A stretch of DNA of 64,000 bases from Pristionchus mayeri. Taxonomy: Eukaryota; Nematoda; Chromadorea; Rhabditida; Neodiplogasteridae. The notes beneath the pieces are model-generated. The model saw only the letters and a list, made by a program, of their open reading frames with translations. It did not search any database and had not been told where the DNA came from. This document shows positions 22,253-36,335 of this stretch, one piece after another; position 1 is the first letter of the stretch, and every line of letters begins with the position of its first letter. The stretch spans positions 30,209,151 through 30,273,150 of the forward strand of contig BTRK01000002.1 of assembly GCA_036245805.1 (NCBI GenBank). Reading direction: 5' to 3'. Position numbers and translations under genes: made by a program.

Positions 22253-23173
22253 GTGAGAGCAGGTTGGGAACCGTTTTTGAATAAATTCTGCGAGGAATGT
22301 CAGTCAACCACGTTTGGTACCAGATTTATGCATGAAAAATATAATTGTAAGCGACTGGTGAGAGCCTGCTTAAAACGTTGTAAAAGGCTCGAGAGGCCGA
22401 GGGCGATCCGAAAAAGTTGGAATCGGGCTTCGCCCAATTCCAACTTTTTCGGATCGCCCTCGGCCTCTCGAGCCTTTCACAACGCTCACGCTGCGGGGAG
22501 TAAGAGCAGGTTGGGAACCGTTTTTGAATAAATTCTGCGAGGAATGTCAGTCAACCACGTTTGGTACCAGATTAATGCATGATAAATTTAAATGTAAGCG
22601 ACTGGTGAGAGCCTGCTTTAAACGTTGTAAAAGGCTCGTGAGGCCTCGGGCGATTCGAAAAAGTTGGCATCGGGCTTCGCCCCATTCCAACTTTTTCGGA
22701 TCGCCCTCGGCCTCACGAGCCTTTCACAACGCTCACGCTGCGGGGAGTAAGAGCAGGTTGGGAACCGTTTTTGAATAAATTCTGCGAGGAATGTCAGCCA
22801 ACCACGTTTGGTACCAGTTTTATGCATGAAAAATATAATTGTAAGCGACTGGAGAAAGAGCCTGCTTAAAACGTTGTAAAAGGCTCGTGAGGCCTCGGGC
22901 CTTTCACAACGCTCGCGCTGCGGGGAGTGAGAGCAGGTTGGGAACCGTTTTTGAATAAATTCTGCGAGGAATGTCAGTCAACCACGTTTGGTACCAGATT
23001 TATGCATGAAAAATATAATTGTAAGCGACTGGTGAGAGCCTGCTTAAAACGTTGTAAAAGGCTCGTGAGGCCTCGGGCGATTCGAAAAAGTTGACATCGG
23101 GTTTCGCCCCATTCCAACTTTTTCAGATCGCCCTCGGCCTCACGAGCCTTTCACAACGCTCACGCTGCGGGGA
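22253..23173 (+). repeat. Block D2: divergent unit and 180-bp short unit
   Basis: Spacings are 247, 247, 180 and 247. The unit at 22500 is unusually diverged in the AT-rich part, with ATTAATGCATGATAAATTTAA at about 22571 and GCTTTAAACG. The short unit at 22747 has CTGGAGAAAGAG, an interrupted form of the GA insertion. Such private changes are rare in this array and suggest a unit that has escaped homogenisation for a while. Confidence 0.78.
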
Positions 23174-25861
23174 GTGAGAGCAGGTTGGGAACCGTTTTTG
23201 AATAAATTCTGCGAGGAATGTCAGTCAACCACGTTTGGTAACAGTTTTATGCATGAAAAATATAATTGTAAGCGACTGGTGAGAGCCTGCTTAAAACGTT
23301 GTAAAAGGCTCGTGAGGCCTCGGGCGATCCGAAAAAGTTGGAATCGGGCTTCGCCCAATTCCAACTTTTTCAGATCGCCCTCAGCCTCTCGAGCCTTTCA
23401 CAACGCTCGCGCTGCGGGGAGTGAGAGCAGGTTGGGAACCGTTTTTGAATAAATTCTGCGAGGAATGTCAGTCAACCACGTTTGGTACCAGATTTATGCA
23501 TGAAAAATTTAATTGTAAGCGACTGGTGAGAGCCTGCTTAAAACGTTGTAAAAGGCTCGTGAGGCCTCGGACCTTTCACAACGCTCGCGCTGCGGGGAGT
23601 GAGAGCAGGTTGGGAACCGTTTTTGAATAAATTCTGCGAGGAATGTCAGTCAACCACGTTTGGTACCAGATTTATGCATGAAAAATATAATTGTAAGCGA
23701 CTGGTGAGAGCCTGCTTAAAACGTTGTAAAAGGCTCGAGAGGCCGAGGGCGATCCGAAAAAGTTGGAATCGGGCTTCGCCCAATTCCAACTTTTTCGGAT
23801 CGCCCTCGGCCTCTTGAGCCTTTCACAACGCTCACGCTGCGGGGAGTAAGAGCAGGTTATGAACCGTTTTTGAATAAATTCTGCGAGGAATGTCAGTCAA
23901 CCACGTTTGGTACCAGATTTATGCATGAAAAATATAATTGTAAGCGACTGGTGAGAGCCTGCTTAAAACGTTGTAAAAGGCTCGTGAGGCCTCGGGCGAT
24001 TCGAAAAAGTTGACATCGGGTTTCGCCCCATTCCAACTTTTTCAGATCGCCCTCGGCCTCACGAGCCTTTCACAACGCTCACGCTGCGGGGAGTGAGAGC
24101 AGGTTGGAAACCGTTTTTGAATAAATTCTGCGAGGAATGTCAGTCAACCACGTTTGGTAACAGTTTTATGCATGAAAAATATAATTGTAAGCGACTGGTG
24201 AGAGCCTGCTTAAAACGTTGTAAAAGGCTCGTGAGGCCTCGGGCGATCCGAAAAAGTTGGAATCGGGCTTCGCCCAATTCCAACTTTTTCAGATCGCCCT
24301 CAGCCTCTCGAGCCTTTCACAACGCTCGCGCTGCGGGGAGTGAGAGCAGGTTGGGAACCGTTTTTGAATAAATTCTGCGAGGAATGTCAGTCAACCACGT
24401 TTGGTAACAGTTTTATGCATGAAAAATATAATTGTAAGCGACTGGTGAGAGCCTGCTTAAAACGTTGTAAAAGGCTCGTGAGGCCTCGGGCCTTTCACAA
24501 CGCTCGCGCTGCGGGGAGTGAGAGCAGGTTGGGAACCGTTTTTGAATAAATTCTGCGAGGAATGTCAGTCAACCACGTTTGGTACCAGATTTATGCATGA
24601 AAAATATAATTGTAAGCGACTGGTGAGAGCCTGCTTAAAACGTTGTAAAAGGCTCGTGAGGCCTCGGGCGATCCGAAAAAGTTGGAATCGGGCTTCGCCC
24701 AATTCCAACTTTTTCAGATCGCCCTCGGCCTCACGAGCCTTTCACAACGCTCACGCTGCGGGGAGTGAGAGCAGGTTGGGAACCGTTTTTGAATAAATTC
24801 TGCGAGGAATGTCAGTCAACCACGTTTGGTAACAGTTTTATGCATGAAAAATATAATTGTAAGCGACTGGTGAGAGCCTGCTTAAAACGTTGTAAAAGGC
24901 TCGTGAGGCCTCGGGCGATCCGAAAAAGTTGGAATCGGGCTTCGCCCAATTCCAACTTTTTCAGATCGCCCTCAGCCTCTCGAGCCTTTCACAACGCTCA
25001 CGCTGCGGGGAGTAAGAGCAGGTTGGGAACCGTTTTTGAATAAATTCTGCGAGGAATGTCAGTCAACCACGTTTGGTACCAGATTTATGCATGAAAAATT
25101 TAATTGTAAGCGACTGGTGAAAGCCTGCTTAAAACGTTATAAAAGGCTCGTGAGGCCTCGGGCCTTTCACAACGCTCGCGCTGCGGGGAGTGAGAGCAGG
25201 TTGGGAACCGTTTTTGAATAAATTCTGCGAGGAATGTCAGTCAACCACGTTTGGTACCAGATTTATGCATGAAAAATATAATTGTAAGCGACTGGTGAGA
25301 GCCTGCTTAAAACGTTGTAAAAGGCTCGTGAGGCCTCGGGCGATCCGAAAAAGTTGGAATCGGGCTTCGCCCAATTCCAACTTTTTCAGATCGCCCTCGG
25401 CCTCACGAGCCTTTCACAACGCTCACGCTGCGGGGAGTGAGAGCAGGTTGGGAACCGTTTTTGAATAAATTCTGCGAGGAATGTCAGTCAACCACGTTTG
25501 GTAACAGTTTTATGCATGAAAAATATAATTGTAAGCGACTGGTGAGAGCCTGCTTAAAACGTTGTAAAAGGCTCGTGAGGCCTCGGGCGATCCGAAAAAG
25601 TTGGAATCGGGCTTCGCCCAATTCCAACTTTTTCAGATCGCCCTCAGCCTCTCGAGCCTTTCACAACGCTCACGCTGCGGGGAGTAAGAGCAGGTTGGGA
25701 ACCGTTTTTGAATAAATTCTGCGAGGAATGTCAGTCAACCACGTTTGGTACCAGATTTATGCATGAAAAATTTAATTGTAAGCGACTGGTGAAAGCCTGC
25801 TTAAAACGTTATAAAAGGCTCGTGAGGCCTCGGGCCTTTCACAACGCTCGCGCTGCGGGGA
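23174..25861 (+). repeat. Block E: 919-bp partial repeat then 672-bp trimer, two copies
   Basis: The trimer 24518-25189 (247+247+178) is repeated at 25190-25861 with the same markers, including GTGAAAGCC and ACGTTATAAAAGG in the short unit. Upstream, the segment from about 22927 to 23480 matches that from about 23846 to 24400 at an offset of 919 bp, sharing GTTGACATCGGG and CCCTCAGCCTC. The repeats are nested, so the 672-bp amplification probably came after the 919-bp one. Confidence 0.82.
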
Positions 25862-28800
25862 GTGAGAGCAGGTTGGGAACCGTTTTTGAATAAATTCTGC
25901 GAGGAATGTCAGTCAACCACGTTTGGTACCAGATTTATGCATGAAAAATTTAATTGTAAGCGACTGGTGAAAGCCTGCTTAAAACGTTGTAAAAGGCTCG
26001 TGAGGCCTCGGACGATTCGAAAAAGTTGGAATCGGGCTTCGCCCAATTCCAACTTTTTCAGATCGCCCTCGGCCTCACGAGCCTTTCACAACGCTCACGC
26101 TGCGGGGAGTGAGAGCAGGTAGGGAACCGTTTTTGAATAAATTCTGCGAGGAATGTCAGTCAACCACGTTTGGTAACAGTTTTATGCATGAAAAATATAA
26201 TTGTAAGCGACTGGTGAGAGCCTGCTTAAAACGTTGTAAAAGGCTCGTGAGGCCTCGGGCGATTCGAAAAAGTTGGAATCGGGCTTCGCCCCATTCCAAC
26301 TTTTTCGGATCGCCCTCGGCCTCACGAGCCTTTCACAACGCTCACGCTGCGGGGAGTAAGAGCAGGTTGGGAACCGTTTTTGAATAAATTCTGCGAGGAA
26401 TGTCAGCCAACCACGTTTGGTAACAGTTTTATGCATGAAAAATATAATTGTAAGCGACTGGTGAGAGCCTGCTTAAAATGTTGTAAAAGGCTCGTGAGGC
26501 CTCGGGCGATTCGAAAAAGTTGGAATCGGGCTTCGCCCCATTCCAACTTTTTCGGATCGCCCTCGGCCTCACGAGCCTTTCACAACGCTCACGCTGCGGG
26601 GAGTAAGAGCAGGTTGGGAACCGTTTTTGAATAAATTCTGCGAGGAATGTCAGTCAACCACGTTTGGTACCAGATTTATGCATGAAAAATTTAATTGTAA
26701 GCGACTGGTGAGAGCCTGCTTAAAACGTTGTAAAAGGCTCGTGAGGCCTCGGACGATTCGAAAAAGTTGGAATCGGGCTTCGCCCAATTCCAACTTTTTC
26801 AGATCGCCCTCGGCCTCTCGAGCTTTTCACAACGCTCACGCTGCGGGGAGTAAGAGCAGGTTGGGAACCGTTTTTGAATAAATTCTGCGAGGAATGTCAG
26901 CAAACCACGTTTGGTAACAGTTGTATGCATGAAAAATATAATTGTAAGCGACTGGTGAGAGCCTGCTTAAAACGTTATAAAAGGCTCGTGAGGCCTCGGG
27001 CCTTTCACAACGCTCGCGCTGCGGGGAGTGAGAGCAGGTTGGGAACCGTTTTTGAATAAATTCTGCGAGGAATGTCAGTCAACCACGTTTGGTAACAGTT
27101 TTATGCATGAAAAATAATTGTAAGCGACTGGTGAGAGCCTGCTTAAAACGTTGTAAAAGGCTCGTGAGGCCTCGGGCGATTCGAAAAAGTTGGAATCGGG
27201 CTTCGCCCAATTCCAACTTTTTCAGATCGCCCTCGGCCTCTCGAGCCTTTCACAACGCTCGCGCTGCGGGGAGTGAGAGCAGGTTGGGAACCGTTTTTGA
27301 ATAAATTCTGCGAGGAATGTCAGTCAACCACGTTTGGTAACAGTTTTATGCATGAAAATTATAATTGTAAGCGACTGCTGAGAGCCTGCTTAAAACGTTG
27401 TAAAAGGCTCGTGAGGCCTCGGACGATTCGAAAAAGTTGGAATCGGGCTTCGCCCAATTCCAACTTTTTCAGATCGCCCTCGGCCTCACGAGCCTTTCAC
27501 AACGCTCACGCTGCGGGGAGTAAGAGCAGGTAGGGAACCGTTTTTGAATAAATTCTGCGAGGAATGTCAGTCAACCACGTTTGGTAACAGTTTTATGCAT
27601 GAAAATTATAATTGTAAGCGACTGCTGAGAGCCTGCTTAAAACGTTGTAAAAGGCTCGTGAGGCCTCGGGCGATTCGAAAAAGTTGGAATCGGGCTTCGC
27701 CCCTATCCAACTTTTTCGGATCGCCCTCGGCCTCACGAGCCTTTCACAACGCTCACGCTGCGGGGAGTAAGAGCAGGTTGGGAACCGTTTTTGAATAAAT
27801 TCTGCGAGGAATGTCAGCCAACCACGTTTGGTACCAGTTTTATGCATGAAAAATATAATTGTAAGCGACTGGAGAGAGAGCCTGCTTAAAACGTTGTAAA
27901 AGGCTCGTGAGGAATCGGGCGATTTGAAAAAGTTGGAATCGGGCTTCGCCCCATTCCAACTTTTTCGGATCGCCCTCGGCCTCACGAGCCTTTCACAACG
28001 CTCACGCTGCGGGGAGTAAGAGCAGGTTGGGAACCGTTTTTGAATAAATTCTGCGAGGAATGTCAGCCAACCACGTTTGGTACCAGTTTTATGCATGAAA
28101 AATATAATTGTAAGCGACTGGAGAGAGAGCCTGCTTAAAACGTTGTAAAAGGCTCGTGAGGAATCGGGCGATTTGAAAAAGTTGGAATCGGGCTTCGCCC
28201 CATTCCAACTTTTTCGGATCGCCCTCGGCCTCACGAGCCTTTCACAACGCTCACGCTGCGGGGAGTAAGAGCAGGTTGGGAACCGTTTTTGAATGATTTC
28301 TGCGAGGAATGTCAGTCAACCACGTTTGGTACCAGATTTATGCATGAAAAATTTAATTGTAAGCGACTGGTGAGAGCCTGCTTAAAACGTTGTAAAAGGC
28401 TCGTGAGGCCTCGGGCCTTTCACAACGCTCGCGCTGCGGGGAGTGAGAGCAGGTTGGGAACCGTTTTTGAATAAATTCTGCGAGGAATGTCAGTCAACCA
28501 CGTTTGGTACCAGATTTATGCATGAAAAATTTAATTGTAAGCGACTGGTGAAAGCCTGCTTAAAACGTTGTAAAAGGCTCGTGAGGCCTCGGACGATTCG
28601 AAAAAGTTGGAATCGGGCTTCGCCCAATTCCAACTTTTTCAGATCGCCCTCGGCCTCACGAGCCTTTCACAACGCTCACGCTGCGGGGAGTAAGAGCAGG
28701 TTGGGAACCGTTTTTGAATAAATTCTGCGAGGAATGTCAGCCAACCACGTTTGGTACCAGTTTTATGCATGAAAAATATAATTGTAAGCGACTGGAGAGA

Positions 28801-31800
28801 GAGCCTGCTTAAAACGTTGTAAAAGGCTCGTGAGGAATCGGGCGATTTGAAAAAGTTGGAATCGGGCTTCGCCCCATTCCAACTTTTTCGGATCGCCCTC
28901 GGCCTCACGAGCCTTTCACAACGCTCACGCTGCGGGGAGTAAGAGCAGGTTGGGAACCGTTTTTGAATGATTTCTGCGAGGAATGTCAGTCAACCACGTT
29001 TGGTACCAGATTTATGCATGAAAAATTTAATTGTAAGCGACTGGTGAGAGCCTGCTTAAAACGTTGTAAAAGGCTCGTGAGGCCTCGGGCCTTTCACAAC
29101 GCTCGCGCTGCGGGGAGTGAGAGCAGGTTGGGAACCGTTTTTGAATAAATTCTGCGAGGAATGTCAGTCAACCACGTTTGGTACCAGATTTATGCATGAA
29201 AAATTTAATTGTAAGCGACTGGTGAAAGCCTGCTTAAAACGTTGTAAAAGGCTCGTGAGGCCTCGGACGATTCGAAAAAGTTGGAATCGGGCTTCGCCCA
29301 ATTCCAACTTTTTCAGATCGCCCTCGGCCTCACGAGCCTTTCACAACGCTCACGCTGCGGGGAGTGAGAGCAGGTAGGGAACCGTTTTTGAATAAATTCT
29401 GCGAGGAATGTCAGTCAACCACGTTTGGTAACAGTTTTATGCATGAAAAATATAATTGTAAGCGACTGGTGAGAGCCTGCTTAAAACGTTGTAAAAGGCT
29501 CGTGAGGCCTCGGGCGATTCGAAAAAGTTGGAATCGGGCTTCGCCCCATTCCAACTTTTTCGGATCGCCCTCGGCCTCACGAGCCTTTCACAACGCTCAC
29601 GCTGCGGGGAGTAAGAGCAGGTTGGGAACCGTTTTTGAATAAATTCTGCGAGGAATGTCAGCCAACCACGTTTGGTAACAGTTTTATGCATGAAAAATAT
29701 AATTGTAAGCGACTGGTGAGAGCCTGCTTAAAATGTTGTAAAAGGCTCGTGAGGCCTCGGGCGATTCGAAAAAGTTGGAATCGGGCTTCGCCCCATTCCA
29801 ACTTTTTCGGATCGCCCTCGGCCTCACGAGCCTTTCACAACGCTCACGCTGCGGGGAGTAAGAGCAGGTTGGGAACCGTTTTTGAATGATTTCTGCGAGG
29901 AATGTCAGTCAACCACGTTTGGTACCAGATTTATGCATGAAAAATTTAATTGTAAGCGACTGGTGAGAGCCTGCTTAAAACGTTGTAAAAGGCTCGTGAG
30001 GCCTCGGGCCTTTCACAACGCTCGCGCTGCGGGGAGTGAGAGCAGGTTGGGAACCGTTTTTGAATAAATTCTGCGAGGAATGTCAGTCAACCACGTTTGG
30101 TACCAGATTTATGCATGAAAAATTTAATTGTAAGCGACTGGTGAAAGCCTGCTTAAAACGTTGTAAAAGGCTCGTGAGGCCTCGGACGATTCGAAAAAGT
30201 TGGAATCGGGCTTCGCCCAATTCCAACTTTTTCAGATCGCCCTCGGCCTCACGAGCCTTTCACAACGCTCACGCTGCGGGGAGTGAGAGCAGGTAGGGAA
30301 CCGTTTTTGAATAAATTCTGCGAGGAATGTCAGTCAACCACGTTTGGTAACAGTTTTATGCATGAAAAATATAATTGTAAGCGACTGGTGAGAGCCTGCT
30401 TAAAACGTTGTAAAAGGCTCGTGAGGCCTCGGGCGATTCGAAAAAGTTGGAATCGGGCTTCGCCCCATTCCAACTTTTTCGGATCGCCCTCGGCCTCACG
30501 AGCCTTTCACAACGCTCACGCTGCGGGGAGTAAGAGCAGGTTGGGAACCGTTTTTGAATAAATTCTGCGAGGAATGTCAGCCAACCACGTTTGGTAACAG
30601 TTTTATGCATGAAAAATATAATTGTAAGCGACTGGTGAGAGCCTGCTTAAAATGTTGTAAAAGGCTCGTGAGGCCTCGGGCGATTCGAAAAAGTTGGAAT
30701 CGGGCTTCGCCCCATTCCAACTTTTTCGGATCGCCCTCGGCCTCACGAGCCTTTCACAACGCTCACGCTGCGGGGAGTAAGAGCAGGTTGGGAACCGTTT
30801 TTGAATAAATTCTGCGAGGAATGTCAGTCAACCACGTTTGGTACCAGATTTATGCATGAAAAATTTAATTGTAAGCGACTGGTGAGAGCCTGCTTAAAAC
30901 GTTGTAAAAGGCTCGTGAGGCCTCGGACGATTCGAAAAAGTTGGAATCGGGCTTCGCCCAATTCCAACTTTTTCAGATCGCCCTCGGCCTCTCGAGCTTT
31001 TCACAACGCTCACGCTGCGGGGAGTAAGAGCAGGTTGGGAACCGTTTTTGAATAAATTCTGCGAGGAATGTCAGCAAACCACGTTTGGTAACAGTTGTAT
31101 GCATGAAAAATATAATTGTAAGCGACTGGTGAGAGCCTGCTTAAAACGTTATAAAAGGCTCGTGAGGCCTCGGGCCTTTCACAACGCTCGCGCTGCGGGG
31201 AGTGAGAGCAGGTTGGGAACCGTTTTTGAATAAATTCTGCGAGGAATGTCAGTCAACCACGTTTGGTAACAGTTTTATGCATGAAAAATAATTGTAAGCG
31301 ACTGGTGAGAGCCTGCTTAAAACGTTGTAAAAGGCTCGTGAGGCCTCGGGCGATTCGAAAAAGTTGGAATCGGGCTTCGCCCAATTCCAACTTTTTCAGA
31401 TCGCCCTCGGCCTCTCGAGCCTTTCACAACGCTCGCGCTGCGGGGAGTGAGAGCAGGTTGGGAACCGTTTTTGAATAAATTCTGCGAGGAATGTCAGTCA
31501 ACCACGTTTGGTAACAGTTTTATGCATGAAAATTATAATTGTAAGCGACTGCTGAGAGCCTGCTTAAAACGTTGTAAAAGGCTCGTGAGGCCTCGGACGA
31601 TTCGAAAAAGTTGGAATCGGGCTTCGCCCAATTCCAACTTTTTCAGATCGCCCTCGGCCTCACGAGCCTTTCACAACGCTCACGCTGCGGGGAGTAAGAG
31701 CAGGTAGGGAACCGTTTTTGAATAAATTCTGCGAGGAATGTCAGTCAACCACGTTTGGTAACAGTTTTATGCATGAAAATTATAATTGTAAGCGACTGCT

Positions 31801-32438
31801 GAGAGCCTGCTTAAAACGTTGTAAAAGGCTCGTGAGGCCTCGGGCGATTCGAAAAAGTTGGAATCGGGCTTCGCCCCTATCCAACTTTTTCGGATCGCCC
31901 TCGGCCTCACGAGCCTTTCACAACGCTCACGCTGCGGGGAGTAAGAGCAGGTTGGGAACCGTTTTTGAATAAATTCTGCGAGGAATGTCAGCCAACCACG
32001 TTTGGTATCAGTTTTATGCATGAAAAATATAATTGTAAGCGACTGGAGAGAGAGCCTGCTTAAAACGTTGTAAAAGGCTCGTGAGGAATCGGGCGATTTG
32101 AAAAAGTTGGAATCGGGCTTCGCCCCATTCCAACTTTTTCGGATCGCCCTCGGCCTCACGAGCCTTTCACAACGCTCACGCTGCGGGGAGTAAGAGCAGG
32201 TTGGGAACCGTTTTTGAATAAATTCTGCGAGGAATGTCAGCCAACCACGTTTGGTACCAGTTTTATGCATGAAAAATATAATTGTAAGCGACTGGAGAGA
32301 GAGCCTGCTTAAAACGTTGTAAAAGGCTCGTGAGGAATCGGGCGATTCGAAAAAGTTGGCATCGGGCTTCGCCCCATTCCAACTTTTTCAGATCGCCCTC
32401 GGCCTCACGAGCCTTTCACAACGCTCACGCTGCGGGGA
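25862..32438 (+). repeat. Block F: segment of about 2.35 kb repeated at 4174-bp offset
   Basis: About 25820-28166 reappears at about 29994-32340 with the same unit lengths (247, 247, 247, 247, 178, 245, 247, 247, 249, 249). One visible difference is C at 27834 against T at 32008. Between the copies lie 674-bp and 919-bp subrepeats, recognised by the private GAATGATTTC at units 28265, 28939 and 29858. The left-arm change GTGAGGAATCGGG first appears here (about 27910), and 249-bp units with CTGGAGAGAGAG are frequent. Confidence 0.85.
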
Positions 32439-34130
32439 GTAAGAGCAGGTTGGGAACCGTTTTTGAATAAATTCTGCGAGGAATGTCAGCAAACCACGTT
32501 TGGTAACAGTTGTATGCATGAAAAATATAATTGTAAGCGACTGGTGAGAGCCTGCTTAAAACGTTATAAAAGGCTCGTGAGGCCTCGGGCCTTTCACAAC
32601 GCTCGCGCTGCGGGGAGTGAGAGCAGGTTGGGAACCGTTTTTGAATAAATTCTGCGAGGAATGTCAGTCAACCACGTTTGGTAACAGTTTTATGCATGAA
32701 AAATAATTGTAAGCGACTGGTGAGAGCCTGCTTAAAACGTTGTAAAAGGCTCGTGAGGCCTCGGGCCTTTCACAACGCTCGCGCTGCGGGGAGTGAGAGC
32801 AGGTTGGGAACCGTTTTTGAATAAATTCTGCGAGGAATGTCAGTCAACCACGTTTGGTACCATATTTATGCATGAAAAATATAATTGTAAGCGACTGGTG
32901 AGAGCCTGCTTAAAACGTTGTAAAAGGCTCGAGAGCCGAGGGCGATCCGAAAAAGTTGGAATCGGGCTTCGCCCAATTCCAACTTTTTCGGATCGCCCTC
33001 GGCCTCTCGAGCTTTTCACAACGCTCACGCTGCGGGGAGTAAGAGCAGGTTGGGAACCGTTTTTGAATAAATTCTGCGAGGAATGTCAGCAAACCACGTT
33101 TGGTAACAGTTGTATGCATGAAAAATATAATTGTAAGCGACTGGTGAGAGCCTGCTTAAAACGTTGTAAAAGGCTCGTGAGGCCTCGGGCGATTCGAAAA
33201 AGTTGGAATCGGGCTTCGCCCAATTCCAACTTTTTCAGATCGCCCTCGGCCTCTCGAGCCTTTCACAACGCTCGCGCTGCGGGGAGTGAGAGCAGGTTGG
33301 GAACCGTTTTTGAATAAATTCTGCGAGGAATGTCAGTCAACCACGTTTGGTAACAGTTTTATGCATGAAAAATAATTGTAAGCGACTGGTGAGAGCCTGC
33401 TTAAAACGTTGTAAAAGGCTCGTGAGGCCTCGGGCGATTCGAAAAAGTTGGAATCGGGCTTCGCCCAATTCCAACTTTTTCAGATCGCCCTCGGCCTCTC
33501 GAGCCTTTCACAACGCTCGCGCTGCGGGGAGTGAGAGCAGGTTGGGAACCGTTTTTGAATAAATTCTGCGAGGAATGTCAGTCAACCACGTTTGGTAACA
33601 GTTTTATGCATGAAAAATAATTGTAAGCGACTGGTGAGAGCCTGCTTAAAACGTTGTAAAAGGCTCGTGAGGCCTCGGGCCTTTCACAACGCTCGCGCTG
33701 CGGGGAGTGAGAGCAGGTTGGGAACCGTTTTTGAATAAATTCTGCGAGGAATGTCAGTCAACCACGTTTGGTACCATATTTATGCATGAAAAATATAATT
33801 GTAAGCGACTGGTGAGAGCCTGCTTAAAACGTTGTAAAAGGCTCGAGAGCCGAGGGCGATCCGAAAAAGTTGGAATCGGGCTTCGCCCAATTCCAACTTT
33901 TTCGGATCGCCCTCGGCCTCTCGAGCTTTTCACAACGCTCACGCTGCGGGGAGTAAGAGCAGGTTGGGAACCGTTTTTGAATAAATTCTGCGAGGAATGT
34001 CAGCAAACCACGTTTGGTAACAGTTGTATGCATGAAAAATATAATTGTAAGCGACTGGTGAGAGCCTGCTTAAAACGTTATAAAAGGCTCGTGAGGCCTC
34101 GGGCCTTTCACAACGCTCGCGCTGCGGGGA
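32439..34130 (+). repeat. Block G1: 914-bp-offset duplication with 176-bp units
   Basis: Spacings from 32439 are 178, 176, 246, 247, 245, 176, 246 and 178. About 32617-33180 matches 33531-34090 at an offset of 914 bp. The 176-bp units combine the foldback excision with the 2-bp AAAAATAATT deletion. The 246-bp units have a type II left arm with one G missing (CTCGAGAGCCGAGGG) and the private GGTACCATATTT. Confidence 0.83.
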
Positions 34131-36335
34131 GTGAGAGCAGGTTGGGAACCGTTTTTGAATAAATTCTGCGAGGAATGTCAGTCAACCACGTTTGGTAACA
34201 GTTTTATGCATGAAAAATAATTGTAAGCGACTGGTGAGAGCCTGCTTAAAACGTTGTAAAAGGCTCGTGAGGCCTCGGGCGATTCGAAAAAGTTGGAATC
34301 GGGCTTCGCCCAATTCCAACTTTTTCAGATCGCCCTCGGCCTCTCGAGCCTTTCACAACGCTCGCGCTGCGGGGAGTGAGAGCAGGTTGGGAACCGTTTT
34401 TGAATAAATTCTGCGAGGAATGTCAGTCAACCACGTTTGGTACCAGATTTATGCATGAAAAATAATTGTAAGCGACTGGTGAGAGCCTGCTTAAAACGTT
34501 GTAAAAGGCTCGTGAGGAATCGGGCGATCCGAAAAAGTTGGAATCGGGCTTCGCCCAATTCCAACTTTTTCAGATCGCCCTCGGCCTCTCGAGCCTTTCA
34601 CAACGCTCGCGCTGCGGGGAGTGAGAGCAGGTTGGGAACCGTTTTTGAATAAATTCTGCGAGGAATGTCAGTCAACCACGTTTGGTAACAGTTTTATGCA
34701 TGAAAAATAATTGTAAGCGACTGGTGAGAGCCTGCTTAAAACGTTGTAAAAGGCTCGTGAGGCCTCGGGCGATTCGAAAAAGTTGGAATCGGGCTTCGCC
34801 CAATTCCAACTTTTTCAGATCGCCCTCGGCCTCTCGAGCCTTTCACAACGCTCGCGCTGCGGGGAGTGAGAGCAGGTTGGGAACCGTTTTTGAATAAATT
34901 CAGCGAGGAATGTCAGTCAACCACGTTTGGTAACAGTTTTATGCATGAAAAATAATTGTAAGCGACTGGTGAGAGCCTGCTTAAAACGTTGTAAAAGGCT
35001 CGTGAGGAATCGGGCGATCCGAAAAAGTTGGAATCGGGCTTCGCCCAATTCCAACTTTTTCAGATCGCCCTCGGCCTCTTGAGCCTTTCACAACGCTCGC
35101 GCTGCGGGGAGTGAGAGCAGGTTGGGAACCGTTTTTGAATAAATTCTGCGAGGAATGTCAGTCAACCACGTTTGGTAACAGTTTTATGCATGAAAAATAA
35201 TTGTAAGCGACTGGTGAGAGCCTGCTTAAAACGTTGTAAAAGGCTCGTGAGGAATCGGGCGATCCGAAAAAGTTGGAATCGGGCTTCGCCCAATTCCAAC
35301 TTTTTCGGATCGCCCTCGGCCTCACGAGCCTTTCACAACGCTCACGCTGCGGGGACTAAGAGCAGGTTGGGAACCGTTTTTGAATAAATTCTGCGAGGAA
35401 TGTCAGTCAACCACGTTTGGTACCAGATTTATGCATGAAAAATAATTGTAAGCGACTGGTGAGAGCCTGCTTAAAACGTTGTAAAAGGCTCGTGAGGAAT
35501 CGGGCGATCCGAAAAAGTTGGAATCGGGCTTCGCCCAATTCCAACTTTTTCAGATCGCCCTCGGCCTCTCGAGCCTTTCACAACGCTCGCGCTGCGGGGA
35601 GTGAGAGCAGGTTGGGAACCGTTTTTGAATAAATTCTGCGAGGAATGTCAGTCAACCACGTTTGGTAACAGTTTTATGCATGAAAAATAATTGTAAGCGA
35701 CTGGTGAGAGCCTGCTTAAAACGTTGTAAAAGGCTCGTGAGGCCTCGGGCGATTCGAAAAAGTTGGAATCGGGCTTCGCCCAATTCCAACTTTTTCAGAT
35801 CGCCCTCGGCCTCTCGAGCCTTTCACAACGCTCGCGCTGCGGGGAGTGAGAGCAGGTTGGGAACCGTTTTTGAATAAATTCTGCGAGGAATGTCAGTCAA
35901 CCACGTTTGGTAACAGTTTTATGCATGAAAAATAATTGTAAGCGACTGGTGAGAGCCTGCTTAAAACGTTGTAAAAGGCTCGTGAGGAATCGGGCGATCC
36001 GAAAAAGTTGGAATCGGGCTTCGCCCAATTCCAACTTTTTCAGATCGCCCTCGGCCTCTTGAGCCTTTCACAACGCTCGCGCTGCGGGGAGTGAGAGCAG
36101 GTTGGGAACCGTTTTTGAATAAATTCTGCGAGGAATGTCAGTCAACCACGTTTGGTAACAGTTTTATGCATGAAAAATAATTGTAAGCGACTGGTGAGAG
36201 CCTGCTTAAAACGTTGTAAAAGGCTCGTGAGGAATCGGGCGATCCGAAAAAGTTGGAATCGGGCTTCGCCCAATTCCAACTTTTTCGGATCGCCCTCGGC
36301 CTCACGAGCCTTTCACAACGCTCACGCTGCGGGGA
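34131..36335 (+). repeat. Block G2: nine consecutive 245-bp units, 980-bp tetramer higher-order repeat
   Basis: All nine units carry the 2-bp AAAAATAATT deletion. Tetramer copies are 34376-35355 and 35356-36335. The private GGGGACTAAGAG occurs at 35356 and again at 36336. One visible difference between copies is CAGCGAGG at 34901 against CTGCGAGG at 35881. Most left arms here are GTGAGGAATCGGG and therefore pair poorly with the right arm CCCTCGGCCTC. Confidence 0.88.
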
